From the NCBI GenBank assembly GCA_000729835.1, contig JFHB01000010.1, positions 248,001 to 312,000 of the forward strand: a stretch of 64,000 nucleotides of DNA. Direction: 5' to 3'. Under the pieces are notes generated by a model, which was given only the letters and a program-made list of their open reading frames with translations, was not told the origin of the DNA and did not search any database. Shown here one piece after another: positions 13,315 through 24,710 of this stretch; within the stretch, counting starts at the first letter, position 1, and each line of letters opens with the position of its first letter. The DNA is from Atkinsonella hypoxylon (Eukaryota > Ascomycota > Sordariomycetes > Hypocreales > Clavicipitaceae). Both the position numbers and the translations under genes were made by a program.

Positions 13315-13808
13315 ATGGACATGGAGGCTCCAAAGTTACTTTGTTTAAACATTCTGGGATTCAGAAAACCTGGCATCTCGTCAGATGACTATCGCAAATA
13401 CATGGTCAATGTGCACGCACCTCTCGTCGCGAAGTTGATGCAGAAGTACAGTTTCCTTCATTTTACCATGGTTAGTGTTGTTCCAGCATCTGCTCGTCTG
13501 GTATCTGAACGCTGACGTATCAATCCTAAATCCAGTCGCATGCAACAGATGAATCTCCTCAGTTCATGGAACAGATCCATGATTCGCAGTTCGCCAATAT
13601 TGCGCCGTACGACTGTTGCGTGCAGATCGTCTTTCCCAACATCGAATGCTTTGTGAATATGAAAGCTGACCCCTATTTCACCCAAACCGTCGGACCCGAT
13701 CATGAAAAGTTTGCCGATACCAAGAGGTCGCAAATGATGGTTGGGTGGTTTTCACCTCTTATGATGAGCGGGAAATATCTTAAGGACGTTAAAGCGGGGG
13801 GTCAGTGA
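13315..13808 (+). CDS. EthD-domain protein of the polyketide locus
   Basis: Two exons, 13315-13470 and 13536-13808, encode 142 residues; the 65-bp intron has donor GTTAGT and acceptor CCAG. A second in-frame ATG lies two codons downstream of the first, so the exact start is open. The sequence LGFRKPGISSDDYRKYMVNVHAPLV is the typical opening of EthD / dimeric alpha-beta barrel proteins, followed by a second half with PYDCCVQIVFPN and KFADTKRSQ. Small EthD-like proteins beside non-reducing PKS genes are known to act as dehydratases or tailoring enzymes on nascent aromatic polyketides, for instance next to the PKS of Metarhizium conidial pigment. The role here is inferred from that context. A 15-bp tandem duplication straddles the stop codon (13796-13825). 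Confidence 0.88.
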
Positions 13809-13825
13809 ACGGGGGGTCAGTGAAC
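13796..13825 (+). repeat. 15-bp tandem duplication spanning the EthD stop codon
   Basis: Two exact copies of CGGGGGGTCAGTGAA lie at 13796-13810 and 13811-13825. The first copy contains the TGA stop (13806-13808) of the EthD gene; the second copy lies in the 3' UTR. Confidence 0.85.
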
Positions 13826-14217
13826 GGAAGCAGCGTGCCTTGTTTCGTATTCTTTGGTTGTGAGCTCTTGTAGTGTCGCTTGTAAGGTAGTTCCGCTTCT
13901 GTATATGGTCATGAGTAAGTAAACGTACGCTGAACAGGGATGCGCAGATGAAACAACTCAAATTGAATTAGTATTTATATATTAATTATAATATCATGCT
14001 GATCTATACATAAGAGAGAGCTGATAACAACTTGGATGAATGCTGCAGTGAGTGAAGATTGACATTAAACTAGATTTACATGCTCATTCCCATCGAGCAA
14101 CAAACGTAGTACGCGACTCCATCCTTCGACAGACTTGTTGAGAAGAGTAGCGTACCTGCAGTTTGATATGAATTATGATATGACTGCGCCCATCCTCCGT
14201 CTAAACCAGTCAGAATT
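13809..14217. other. Short convergent intergenic region
   Basis: About 400 bp between the 3' ends of the EthD gene and the MFS gene. It is AT-rich near 13970-14010 and should carry both polyadenylation regions. No gene seen. Confidence 0.6.
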
Positions 14218-16053
14218 TCAGTGAATGGGGTCAACACCTTTGATGCTATTCCACTGAACCAGCGAGCCGCTGAGCAGGGCAGCAACTCCTGCTGCTAAAG
14301 CAACGTAGAAGGTAGACGTGACAGCGGAGTTGTAAGCATCAAGCAATTTAGTGAGATCTGCAGGGTTGTGAACCAAATGCCTGACTTCAGTTGCGCCCGT
14401 TTTCAGGACAAGGTCAAGATTGAGGTCAGAAATTGCAGCTCGCTTGAGAAGCTTGAGCAAGGTCTGGTTAAACACGTTTTGGCCAATGCAAACAAATATC
14501 GATCCACCAAGCTGCATTCCAAAGAAAATAAGGGAGATGGCCGACGGGATATCCTCTTTTTTCAGGACAGTCTGCACGGCAAGGGACGCCTGTTGTGTAC
14601 CGAGGCCGATACCAAGACCCATGATGATCTGATAGCCGATCCAGTTCGCCGACGACGAGCTGGCGCTAAGGGTAGAGAGAACACCGGCACCTACAGATAT
14701 AAAAATGGCGCTGATCATCATGATTAAGGGCGGATATCCAATTACTCGTGCGGACCCTCCACCCATGATCGCGCCGAGAGCTTGTGATAAAACGAGGGCA
14801 ATGGTCCTGACACCGGCCTGACCTGCGCTGACATTCTGCACAACTTGAAACCAATCCGATATCCAGTAAGTGATGACGAGCATAGCACCTCCTGTCATTG
14901 TGGAGAAGAGGAACGAGGCCAAGACAGTCCGCTTCCCAGCGATATAACCAGGGACCGTAGCCGTGTTGGGTGTGAGGATTTGTGACACAACGAAAGCAAC
15001 GGACAGCAAACCTCCGAACACGAACAAAATTATAATTCGCCAGTTATTCCAGCTGTACTCCGAGCCGGCCCATTGGAGAGCAAGGATTAGGCATATCACA
15101 GCAGGTATCAGCAAGGCCGAGCCAAGAGGGTCAAGTCGCCGAATCTTCTCATTCCATCCTCGTGACTTCTGCTCCTTGCCTTCTTTTGCTTTGACGAAGA
15201 AAAAGAGAATAACAATGATAGTTGCACCAATAGGTATGTTGATGATGAAGCACCAGCGCCAGCTCGAATTAGTCGTCAAGGCACCGCCGATGAGGGGTCC
15301 TACAATTGCCGAGATGCTCATCGTAGCCATCAAAATACCTAGGAACATCGGCTGTCGACGGAGTGGAGCGTTCTCTGCAACGAGAATTGTAGATCCAGAA
15401 AGCACGCCACCCAAGCCAACACCTTGGATAGCGCGTCCGATGATGACGGTGTTAGAGTTCATGGCTCCAGCCCCCACAGCTGACCCAACCATGAAGATGA
15501 CGACCAGTGTCATGTACACCCACTTGGGCGAATAGAACTTGTAAAAACGACCAAGAGACAGCTGCATGGCACAACCTGTCAAGGTGTAAGCGCTGGCATA
15601 CCATCCGATATCTGTGGGGGAGTGAAATTCAGCCGTAATCGTGGGGGCGGCTGTCGAGACGATGGTTCGATCCTTGTGGTCCCTGTCAGTGCCCAATCAA
15701 GCACGGTAACGTGTGCGAGGGTGGTGTTGCCCGGAGTCAGAGACTGACAGTCAACAGCACACCGGGAAATTATCATATGAACCTACCAAGGATACAAGAA
15801 ACATGCCCATCGATATGGCAACCATGGTGATTGCCATGGCTGCAGGGCCGGGATACTGCGATTCATCCTCTAGTGGTTCATCTGCTGCTGTTTCGCCCGG
15901 TAAAGCAGCGTCATCAACAGTTTGGTCACGAGGTTTCAGCTGCTTAGGTTCATGCGGCTCTTTCTGTTCACCGAGGAACGTCGGGTCCCTGTGGTCTTTC
16001 TCTGGCTCATTCAGCGTGTCCAGCTCGTGGAACGAGTGACCGTCTCTCGCCAT
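14218..16053 (-). CDS. MFS exporter, DHA2 drug:H+ antiporter type
   Basis: Two exons, 16053-15787 and 15672-14218, encode 573 residues. The 114-bp intron is placed so that MFLVSL joins DRTIVSTAAPTI, the family's usual TM1 motif. An acidic, hydrophilic N-terminal tail of about 60 residues precedes the membrane part. Diagnostic features are GRAIQGVGLGGVLSGS, the DHA2 motif GPLIGGALTTNSSWRWCFIINIPIG, and many hydrophobic segments consistent with 14 transmembrane helices. DHA2 exporters commonly sit in fungal secondary-metabolite loci and move the product or intermediates out of the cell. Placement between the EthD gene and the copper oxidase supports export of the PKS product, but the substrate is inferred only from location. 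Confidence 0.92.
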
Positions 16054-19000
16054 TGTTGCTGGCTGGTGGATATTGGGGGGGGGGGGTAAAATGGGCGATA
16101 CGTCAAGTTTTGACGCTCAACGCAGCGGAGAAAATGAGGGAAAGAGTTGGGGTGAGCTTTTTTTGGTCGTCGTTGGTGTAGCTGATTTCATCTTCACGCG
16201 GAGAGATGACCTTATATAGCCTGTTCGGCCATGAATGATGTGGCTCGTGAGCGTGCAGTAATTAATACAGCACAGATTCCCGGGGGAAATAACGACGCGT
16301 TGCCTCAAGGTGGTTTCTCGCTGCTATTGACCAACAGCCACGCCATCTGAACAACTTGGGTGATGTTGGTTACACAGGGGGAATTGTGGAGGCTGTTCCG
16401 CGGTCGAGGTAGGTCGGGTAGCCACGGGTGGCAAGGTGGTTCCTGCCTTGCATTTGACTGACTGGGCCGACAATAGCGCACTCCTTCGGGTCCGATGTGT
16501 CGGTCTCGGTCCCGGTGCGTGCTTTCATGCTCTATCCCTTTGGCAGTGCGAAGGCGGACGATAGGTCACGACAAGGGCAGTGGACCAATCACATTAAAGT
16601 GCATCTAAAGGTATTCCGTACTTATATTTACATGCGAACCTTACTATAATAGAAGTTATAGTAAATATTATTGTTATAAAGAGATATATTGCATATATTG
16701 CAACTATAAATTAACTCTTGCGGTAAGAGCAGGCTGCCTATATTAACCAGCCGCTCTTAACAGCAGTTATCGTTAATCTACATAATTAGTTCTAGTTCTA
16801 TATTGTTCTTAGAGAGGTTACTGTTATTAGCTTCTAAAGGTGTTGCGAAAACTATTGTATAAGGAATGCCAAATGCCACTAAACGCGTTTAACGCTAGTT
16901 AGCAATTAGGGCTGTTCAGGTGTACCTAAGGGGTATCTGGGAAAAGTGGGTCCGTGACCTATCGTCCGCCTTCGCACTGCCAAAGGGATGTTTTCAGTCG
17001 CTATTCGGGCGCTTGCTGCAGCTGGAAAGATCTACGGCTTATTAATCGCTGTCTTTTTCTTATGGGACTTTTCGAATCGAGCAGTCCCTGCTTTAGATGA
17101 ATATTGTTCCAAGCGGGTAAGTTGCAGACGAAAATGTCAATGAAATGGCCTCCAACAGAATAGCTAACTGGCATGGGTCAGTATGGTGAGAAGTGGACTG
17201 AATACAAGCGAAAGACGCGCTTCACCCTGATTCGGTATACGTTTTAAATTTGGCGTCGCGTCGAGCGCACATTGTTGGAGCCGGCAACATTAAGGTCTTG
17301 CACACCGCAAATGTGACTTTACCGAAAGCAACACCACACTGTGTACTGTACCTACCTTAGGTAGGTAGGTAACCAGATATGGCAGGTTCTTGGTATTTGG
17401 TTGGACCACCTTAACCCCTTGTTCCCCTTATACATATATTACTGGCGCCACGATCAACGTATTGAAGGTGTGGGAGCGTGGTCCTGTATGCATCCATTAT
17501 GCGCAGTAGGTTTCATTGAAACCAGCAACTTAGCGCATACAAGTGATCGATCCTACCTGATGATAAGTTCTCAGTACATTGGTCTTTGTCTGAGTCTGGC
17601 CAAGCCCAAAAGCTGCAGGTCCCACCGGGTGGACCCACCCACTCACTCCACCTGGTCTTCTCTTCTCTTTCCAAGCCATCTCATCGATTTCCAATGCTTC
17701 CTTCCGTCATCGAATAGCCACCAGCCATCCACAGGCCCAAATATTATTCCAGCCAGCGCATGCGACGGGTAAATTCGATGAGAGCGAAGAAACCGCACGG
17801 CCGCAGAAGCTTGTTGACCGTCAGTTGATGCACGAAACCACAAGGTCTTTTGTGGCGTGTGTGCAGTTGATTGACACGACCATGTCGAAGCCACCACGCA
17901 GTGCCTCGGGGGGTGGCATCGATTTACAGCACCGTGATTCCCATGCTGCCGCCAGACAGCAGGCTTTTATACCGGTTTTTAAGACGCCGAAAGGAAGCAA
18001 GCGGGAAAATCTGTGTAGAAATACAGAAGCAGTACCTGAGCCTCAATGAGTGCTTCCACCACAAATCTAGTCGTACCTCCCTGGCCTGCGCCTACTTCTA
18101 AACTCCTTATTCGTTCTTCTGGTGCCTCTACTAAACACGGTTTTCATCACAGCAACAAGATGGCGTAACGCTGCAAGAGACATTGGGGCACTCGTAGAAA
18201 ATCCTCTCGCAAGTCTCTGTTCTCTCCGGAGAGAAGCAATGCGTTCAACCGCCCCGGCTAGGCATTCTGTAAATTGCAATCCGGTAATATTGACAAGGCG
18301 ATGCAGATTCGCGAACGGCGGACATTTGGTGAGAAGATGGCTGAGAATGTGCTCGACGGCGTCATGTCCGACTGCTGGACGTGCGAACGTAGCCCAGCTC
18401 AACATCTCTTTGTGATCAAACTGCCATCTGCTAAAATTTCGAAATGGCACCGTCAAATACCCGTCGGTACTTGTTTAGAATTTCTGGAGGTACTTGTTGA
18501 AGTCATTTGCCGACATGCTATCAAGACGGTAACATCCTAAGCGAGCGAATGAATCTCAAACGAAGGCTAGCACCAAATCACACCAGCATAACTTCCGTCG
18601 TCACCTGTTGTCTCAACTGCTGAGTGGGGCCCAAACGGGAATTCAGTGATGTGCTAAGTGGCAAGTATTATTATCTCTGACTCGTTCTCGATTCCAGCTT
18701 GGAATTGGCCTCAGAAATTGGCCTCAGAAAATTACTGCTCTGTCCTACCCCAAGGTGGGGTCAGGGTCAGGCCAGGACATTATGCAAGTGACAGATAATA
18801 ATGGCAGGAAAAATACGCACACTATTCGCCGTAAAAGAACATTGGATAGAAGACTCGGGGTGTCTCATGATGCCATACAATCTGAACGCCACACCACACT
18901 CAGTTACACTGTGTCTACACGATCAGCGCCAGAGCTGAATCTATGTCTGTGATGGTTCAAAAATTAATCGATTTTGTATAACGCTCCTGCGAGTTTCCCG

Positions 19001-19186
19001 GCAATGTGTCTCCTATCTCCCCTGCTGAGCCAAGTCTTCTTTCCGATACCGATCGATACCTCCACATCGTCATACACTCACGACTGAAGATCGGCAATTT
19101 CGAACTCATTCTTGTGCCTTAAAACTCATTCCGTCTCATCAAACTTTGGCAACGTGCAGTGTATGCGATGCTCGGGTTCTGCAAGC
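16054..19186. other. Intergenic region between MFS and multicopper oxidase genes, holding an inverted-repeat element
   Basis: About 3.1 kb with a poly-G run at about 16076-16086, an inverted-repeat element at 16534-16989, a run of taggtaggtaggta near 17355-17370, and a 14-bp tandem repeat (ttggcctcagaaa) near 18703-18730. Several short ORFs around 17400-18540 lack domains and overlap on both strands. The right end holds the promoter of the oxidase gene. Confidence 0.6.
16534..16989. mobile_element. Putative MITE-like element with 37-bp perfect terminal inverted repeats
   Basis: Bases 16534-16570 (starting ATCCCTTTGGCAGTGCG) are the exact reverse complement of 16953-16989. The 382-bp interior is AT-rich, especially 16615-16900, and has no coding capacity. 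The arms differ in sequence from those of the element at 11559-11897, so this is a separate family. No clear target-site duplication was found. The outer 15 bases recur at 28434-28448. Confidence 0.8.
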
Positions 19187-21484
19187 ATGGCTCTTCAAAT
19201 TGTTTTCACGCTTATCTTGTGCTTCTTGTCTAGCCAATCAATGGCTGCAAGGGTACAGAAGACTCTCAGGATCACATGGGAGGAGGGAGCTCCAAATGGA
19301 CAGTCTAGAAAAATGATTTTCACAAACGGAGAGTTTCCTGGACCTGAACTGATCTTTGATGAGGACGATGATGTCGAAGTAAGTTGGTTTTATTATTATG
19401 CTTGAGGTGGCGATTCTTCTTTCGAGATACTTACCAGGCAAAGATCACTGTACACAATGACATGAACAAAAACACTACGGTGCATTGGCATGGTATCGCG
19501 TAAGTTGCTCAAAGGCCTTCGAGTTTGTGTCTGTCCAGTAATTAATGGAAGATCCCGTAGGCAAGAAGGAACTCCATGGGCTGACGGCGTGATTGGGCTA
19601 TCGCAAAAGCCCATCTTACCTGGGGAATCGTTCGTCTATCGATTCAAGGCCTCACCACCTGGCACGCACTGGTACCATTCTCACGAACGCATGACATTAG
19701 TAGATGGGCTTCACGGCGCCCTTTTCATAAGGTTAGTTCTGCCTTGTTCCCTTGCCTTTCAGTCTGGCGACCAAAAGGGAGCTGACAACAGGGACGCTCA
19801 AGACCAAAGCAGGATATGACGGGCTTGTGGTCCAAGATCAGTGACGATCCAAAAGACATTCAGGCCATGGCAAAAGCCTCATTGAACCCCAAGTTAATGG
19901 TGCTTTCTGATTGGTCCCACTTTACTTCTGAGGAATATTGGAAGGCTATCGAAGACGCAAAGCTCCTGGTATTGTGCGTATACATGCTGATTTCCATCAC
20001 TCACTCTGGTGCCTGAATCCTAACCAAGCATCGCTCAATAGCTGCGTCGATAGTATCCTGTTAAATGGTCACGGAGAGGTATACTGTCCTCCACAGGAGC
20101 TCCTCGCCAATCAGACGCAATGGGGTCCCCAACACTTTACGTTTCCAGGCCAGAACGTCACGGATAAAGGGTAATTATCTTTTCTCTCTCTCTCTCTCTC
20201 TCTCTCTTAGTGCCATCAGTCTGTACTGTTTCTGACCAGACCATTTGATTCAGATGCTTTCCGGCGATGAAGGAGGGCATTCAAGGACCTTGGCTGAATG
20301 AAAGCTTGCCCGAGAAGATTCCTCTACACATGCAGTCGGGCTGCATTCCCTCAGAGGGATCCAACTACACAGTCGAGGTAGATCCGGCCGATAGCTGGGT
20401 CAGCTTGAACTTCATCGCCGCTGCGGCGAACAAGCAAGTGGATTTCTCCATCGACGAACACCCCATGTGGCTCTACGAGATTGACGGCAACTACGTACAA
20501 CCTCGAAGATTCGTCGCTGCTGCCATCACATCAGGAGAAAGGTTCTCCGTCATGGTCAAACTCGACAAGCCTCCTGGTCGGTACACCATCCGCCTGCCGG
20601 ACTCGGGCGCGACCCAAGTGATCTCCGGGTTTGCCAACATGGTCTACAAGGGGGCCGGCGACGTATCGCCCCTGACTACGCCATACGTCACGTACGGGGG
20701 ACTCAATGGTCGTGCAGATACAGCTGCTCACAGTTACGCCCCATACAACATCTCCGTAGACAACATGCCGCCGTGGCCTCCGAATGCCCCTGCCGCCGCG
20801 GCAGACGAGGAGTACCTTCTCATCATGGGGCGCGTCAACTCCCCTTTCCGTTACACCATGAACACTAAGCATCTTTACCCAATGGACTTTGAAGCCGAGC
20901 GTCCGTTACTCTACTATCCGAACCAGACCGTGGGCACAGAGGACGAGAACCTCGTCATCCGCACCAAGAACGGCTCCTGGGTCGATCTCATCCTCCAGGT
21001 AGCTGTGCTGCCAGGCGATGGCGCGGCTTTCGAGCACATGATGCACAAGCACGGCAGCAAAACGTGGAGGATCGGCAACGGCGCCGGCACATGGAAATAC
21101 AGCAGCGTGGCAGAGGCCATTGCCGCCGAGCCCGAAAGCTTCAACCTCAAAGACCCGGGATACAGAGACTCGTGGTTGACCATGTTCTCTCCTGTCCCGG
21201 CAGGGGGCTACTGGAGCGTCTTCCGATACCAGGTGACTAACCCGGGACCGTGGCTCTTCCACTGCCACTTCGAGCTGCATGCCATGGGAGGCATGTCCAT
21301 GGCGCTTCTGGATGGGGTCGACGCGTGGCCCGAGGTGCCAGAAGAATATGCACTCAGTCACGAACAGCATTCCCCTCAGGCACCGCAATCTCGAGTCCCC
21401 GAGCCCCAAAGATCATGGTGCGCCGAGGTCTGGCACTTGGTGCAGTCACTGCTTGAGCCCCTGCCCGGCAGTGCATGCATCTAA
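19187..21484 (+). CDS. Secreted multicopper oxidase (laccase-like)
   Basis: Six exons: 19187-19378, 19438-19499, 19561-19731, 19803-19973, 20042-20170 and 20254-21484, giving 651 residues. The chosen ATG starts a clear signal peptide (MALQIVFTLILCFLSS); an upstream in-frame ATG at 19163 would bury it. The four copper-binding motifs are present: HWHG, HWYHSH, HMMHKHG and HCHFELHAMGGM, the last with the axial Met of the type-1 site. Other family landmarks are GTPWADGV, SDWSHFTSEEYW and FPGQNVTDKG. Ascomycete laccase-like oxidases of this kind oxidise phenols and polymerise conidial pigments in the cell wall, as with Abr2/YA-type enzymes and Metarhizium Mlac1. Linkage to the PKS suggests it oxidises that polyketide. 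Intron 5 carries a CT microsatellite (20180-20208). Exon 4's acceptor (after ctcaag at 19802) is the only one restoring the frame to IRPKQDM. Confidence 0.92.
20180..20208. repeat. CT microsatellite inside intron 5 of the multicopper oxidase gene
   Basis: An uninterrupted TC dinucleotide run of about 14 units lies within the 83-bp intron (20171-20253). Confidence 0.85.
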
Positions 21485-21988
21485 GGGCTTGCGTCGTTGA
21501 TGCCTTGATAGACTGGATGTACGGGGTGTTAGCCACGTGTTCCGACTAAACTGCATTCATATCAATCCAAATCCTTATTGTAACGTCTGTGAGATAGTGT
21601 TCCTAAATTTACATCCATATCAATTTAAATCACTATTGTAACGTCCGTGAGATAGTGTTCCAACAAGCTGCAGTCACGATCTCATCAAGATGAACACCTA
21701 AACAGGCACGATTTATGTATGTACCTCTTTACAAGTTCACATAATAGTCCCAGTTTTTAAGCAAGCGACAAGTCCGTAAAATGGCACCCAATAACGTTTC
21801 GAAAATGGCAAAGCTCTCTCAGGTGATTTGGCCAATCAAGCGACGAAGCCAAGTACTATATCAAACTCAATCCAATTAATGACTCAAGCGCGATAAATCT
21901 ATATATGCTCGCATATCTATCCTGACCCTATCAAAAAAAGAAAAAAAAAAAAAAAATCCTTCAAAAATACAATATGCAATACCAGCGT
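21485..21988. other. Convergent 3' region between oxidase and aminopeptidase genes
   Basis: About 500 bp with a 46-bp imperfect tandem duplication (21558-21661) and a poly-A run near 21931-21956. No gene seen. Confidence 0.6.
21558..21661 (+). repeat. Imperfect tandem duplication (46-bp match, 58-bp period)
   Basis: Bases 21558-21603 and 21616-21661 match over 46 bp, differing at a few positions, mostly C/T changes. Both end in GTGAGATAGTGTTCC. The pair lies just 3' of the multicopper oxidase stop codon. Confidence 0.8.
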
Positions 21989-23702
21989 CTACATAATGAG
22001 CTTGTTCCCATGATACTTCCACTGCGGCGCGCTCTGCACGTCAAACTTGATGCTTCGCTTGGGAAATCCGTCAAAGGACGCAGCATATGTGGCAACCGAG
22101 TGAGCAATCAACTAGAGCCATGTTAGCAACTCCCTTCTTTCAAATAAATAAATGAATATATATATATATATATAAACCGGCGAAACGACCTCGTGCGAAG
22201 CCAAGCATACCTTCGTATTGACTTCCCAAGCCGTCAAGTTCAGGTTATTCAAATCATCCCCAATCTGATGATAATTCTTATCATACCACTCACCAGCCTT
22301 GCCGCCAAACATAGCCTCCTCCCCCTTCGTCTTGACGCCCTCTGCGCCCGTGGCGATTCCACCCGCAGGAATGCCGCCCTTGATGAAGCCATCATAGTCA
22401 CTGCGCCCATCGAATGGCACAAAGGTGTAGTTCAATCCTTGGCTCTCGTACCAATTGATGTACAGGTCTCGCAGGGCCTGCGAGCCAGCGGGACTAGCAT
22501 CGTCGGTCGCATTGTAGATCTGGTAGGCGAAGTTGGGGCTGGCCATCATGTCGTAATCCATGAAGAGACGGATCTTCAAGTTCTCCTCTTCCGAAAGGGA
22601 GGCGACGTAGTGGTCGGATCCCAGGAGGCCCTCTTCTTCGGCAGACCACCAGGCAAAGCGAACGCAGTTCTTGATGCGGTAGCGCGCCAACTGAACGGCG
22701 ACTTCAAGCACAGACAGCGAGCCGGAGCCGTCATCGTTGATGCCAGGGCCCTCGGAGACGGAGTCGCTGTGGCCACCCAGCATGACGCAGTTGTTGGGGT
22801 CCCCAGAGGTGCTTTGCGCAATGACATTGTTCGTCTTGATCGTCTTGACAGTGGCGTCCATGTATGCCGATGCAGACAACTCCTTGCCCCGCGACAGCAA
22901 CTCTGCATATTCCGAGCCTTCCTTCCCGCCGAGCCCAAACGTGGCAACCTGCTTCCCGGACGGCGTCCCCAGCGTCCCATGGATCGCCTCAGGATCGGTA
23001 TTGTAAACGACGGCAGCGACCGCTCCAGCTTGGCCGGCGAGCAGCGACTTGACTCCAAAGGCACACTCGCCACGCTTGATCAAGGCAATGTTGCCCTCGA
23101 CAGCAGACGGATAATCCGACGCCTTGCAGCCGGCGTTGTCGACGAGAATCAGATTTCCATATACGGGTTCGCCATGGGCCGTAGGCGGCGTCAACCCCAT
23201 CGCGGTAGTCGTATTGGGCACATCCGATCCGATCGTGAGGCGGAACTCGTGAACACTTCCCGACACAGCACCAAAGACCTGCTGCGACACACGGTAGTAG
23301 CCTCCCAAGGCAGCAAGCTCCGACTGGATGTACTTGATCGTCGCAAGATGTCCTATACACGTTAACCATCGTCATTCTGATTGAATTGTTTGTAGCGCCT
23401 CGGGACGCGAATACGAAGCCCAGGCATGACGACAAACACACACCTTTGCTGCCAATGACGCGAGTGGGATGCCCGTATTCCTCTTCGCCCTTCTTGGCAA
23501 ACTCATACAGCTTCTCGGCACGCTTCCACAGATTGTCGACCTTGATTCTGTCTTGCAAGCCCACTGAATTGATCAATGGCCGGGGGTCATCGTGAGAGCC
23601 GCCGATAGTAGTCGGCAGCTCGGGGCGATGAAGCGGCTCCTGGGCGGGAAGCAGATGCGCCACGGCACTGGCGCCGAGAGCGATCAAAGACAGCTTCGCC
23701 AT
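21989..23702 (-). CDS. PA-domain M28 aminopeptidase (aminopeptidase Y type)
   Basis: Three exons, 23702-23444, 23352-22211 and 22111-21989, encode 507 residues. The start MAKLSLIALGASAVAHLLPA gives a signal peptide. A PA insert follows (NLILVDNAGCKASDYP to GECAFGVKSLLAGQAGAVAAVVYN). The M28 metal and catalytic residues are visible: GGHSDSVSEGPGINDDGSG (His, Asp), WWSAEEEGLLGS (the Glu pair), FMDYDM (Asp) and KNYHQIGDD (His). The family consists of zinc-dependent leucine-type aminopeptidases that are either vacuolar (yeast Ape3) or secreted in filamentous fungi. Both fit the signal peptide, and the destination cannot be decided here. The last exon ends WKYHGNKLIM. The intron before it contains an AT dinucleotide run (22155-22172). 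Confidence 0.93.
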
Positions 23703-24710
23703 GCGTATGTGGTAACTATCGCGTGCACTTAGAAAGGAATTACGCGGCACGACTCGGTCTGCTGATGATGAATGAAAAGGCCAGGATGACAAGGTATCAG
23801 TGATAAAACGAGCTGGGAAGATGGGAGGTCCTTGAGCTGGCTATCGAAATCCACAAGTGCCAGTTGACGCCATAGCCGAAAACCGGCCTAGCAGCGCTGG
23901 GAGCAGGGGGCACAGAGGGCTCCGAGGGCACGGCTACAGAGGCACAGCTGGATGGGTCCACCTGGGTCGCCACGTCACAGGGCACTCGAGTAACTAAGCA
24001 CGGCACCAAGTAAGGTGATGTTTTTGTTTTTGTTTTTGCCCTGCATTCAATTCAATTCAATTCACATAGTTATTGCTCGTCACCAGATTCTCCCGAGTCC
24101 TGGTGCATTCCGCTTTGGCGCAACCGCCTGAGCTGAGACAGACGGGTTCACCTATTAATAGCATTAATAGCCAAACCGGACCAAAACAATCATGCCAGAC
24201 TGACAGACGAGGCTGTCGTAGTGACGGATTGTATTCCGTACGGAATACATACAAGTGTAAATCGAGATATATATACATTCCCTGTTCCACCGCACTTTAT
24301 TTACATAATCCCAGCGAGAGCTATTCTGCAATGACCCCCAAGTGGCCGCCCTCGCACTTGTAAAACATGGATATTACCATCCGAGGCTGGTACGAACATT
24401 GCGTCCGATGCGTCGGGATCTCATCATCCTATATAGCAGCAATATTGTAAACGACGCCATGTAACTGATTCCTGCTCTACCCTTCGTGATTGATGCCTGT
24501 CAGCCGCATCAGCGCGGCTCGCAACCAGTGGCGCAATTCCCTGCCGCTGTGTCGCTGACAAAAGGAAAAAAAAAAAATCTTGGATTAAAAATGCCTAGGT
24601 AATAAGCACGACCAACGCCAAGGCTTTGTCTCCCAGACCAACAAGATCGTCAATGAGGGGGGAGTAAGCTTATGCAAGCATCATGGATATCTTGATATTC
24701 AATGCCATCA
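23703..24710. other. Intergenic region
   Basis: About 1 kb that includes the aminopeptidase promoter. It contains a GTTTTT run at 24018-24036, an ATTCA-type repeat at 24045-24063, an 18-bp palindrome at 24231-24248 and a poly-A run near 24566-24577. No gene seen. Confidence 0.6.
24231..24248. repeat. 18-bp perfect palindrome GTATTCCGTACGGAATAC
   Basis: Self-complementary over its full length. Related CCGTAC/ACGGAGTAC words occur at 16612, 28180-28195 and 63841-63856. Confidence 0.8.

Noticed and set aside
17401..18540. Several ORFs between the exporter and oxidase genes
   Set aside because: They are short, overlapping on both strands and without family similarity or consistent introns.
22193..23365. 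390-codon plus-strand ORF
   Set aside because: It is antisense to the M28 aminopeptidase, whose catalytic motifs are clear on the minus strand.
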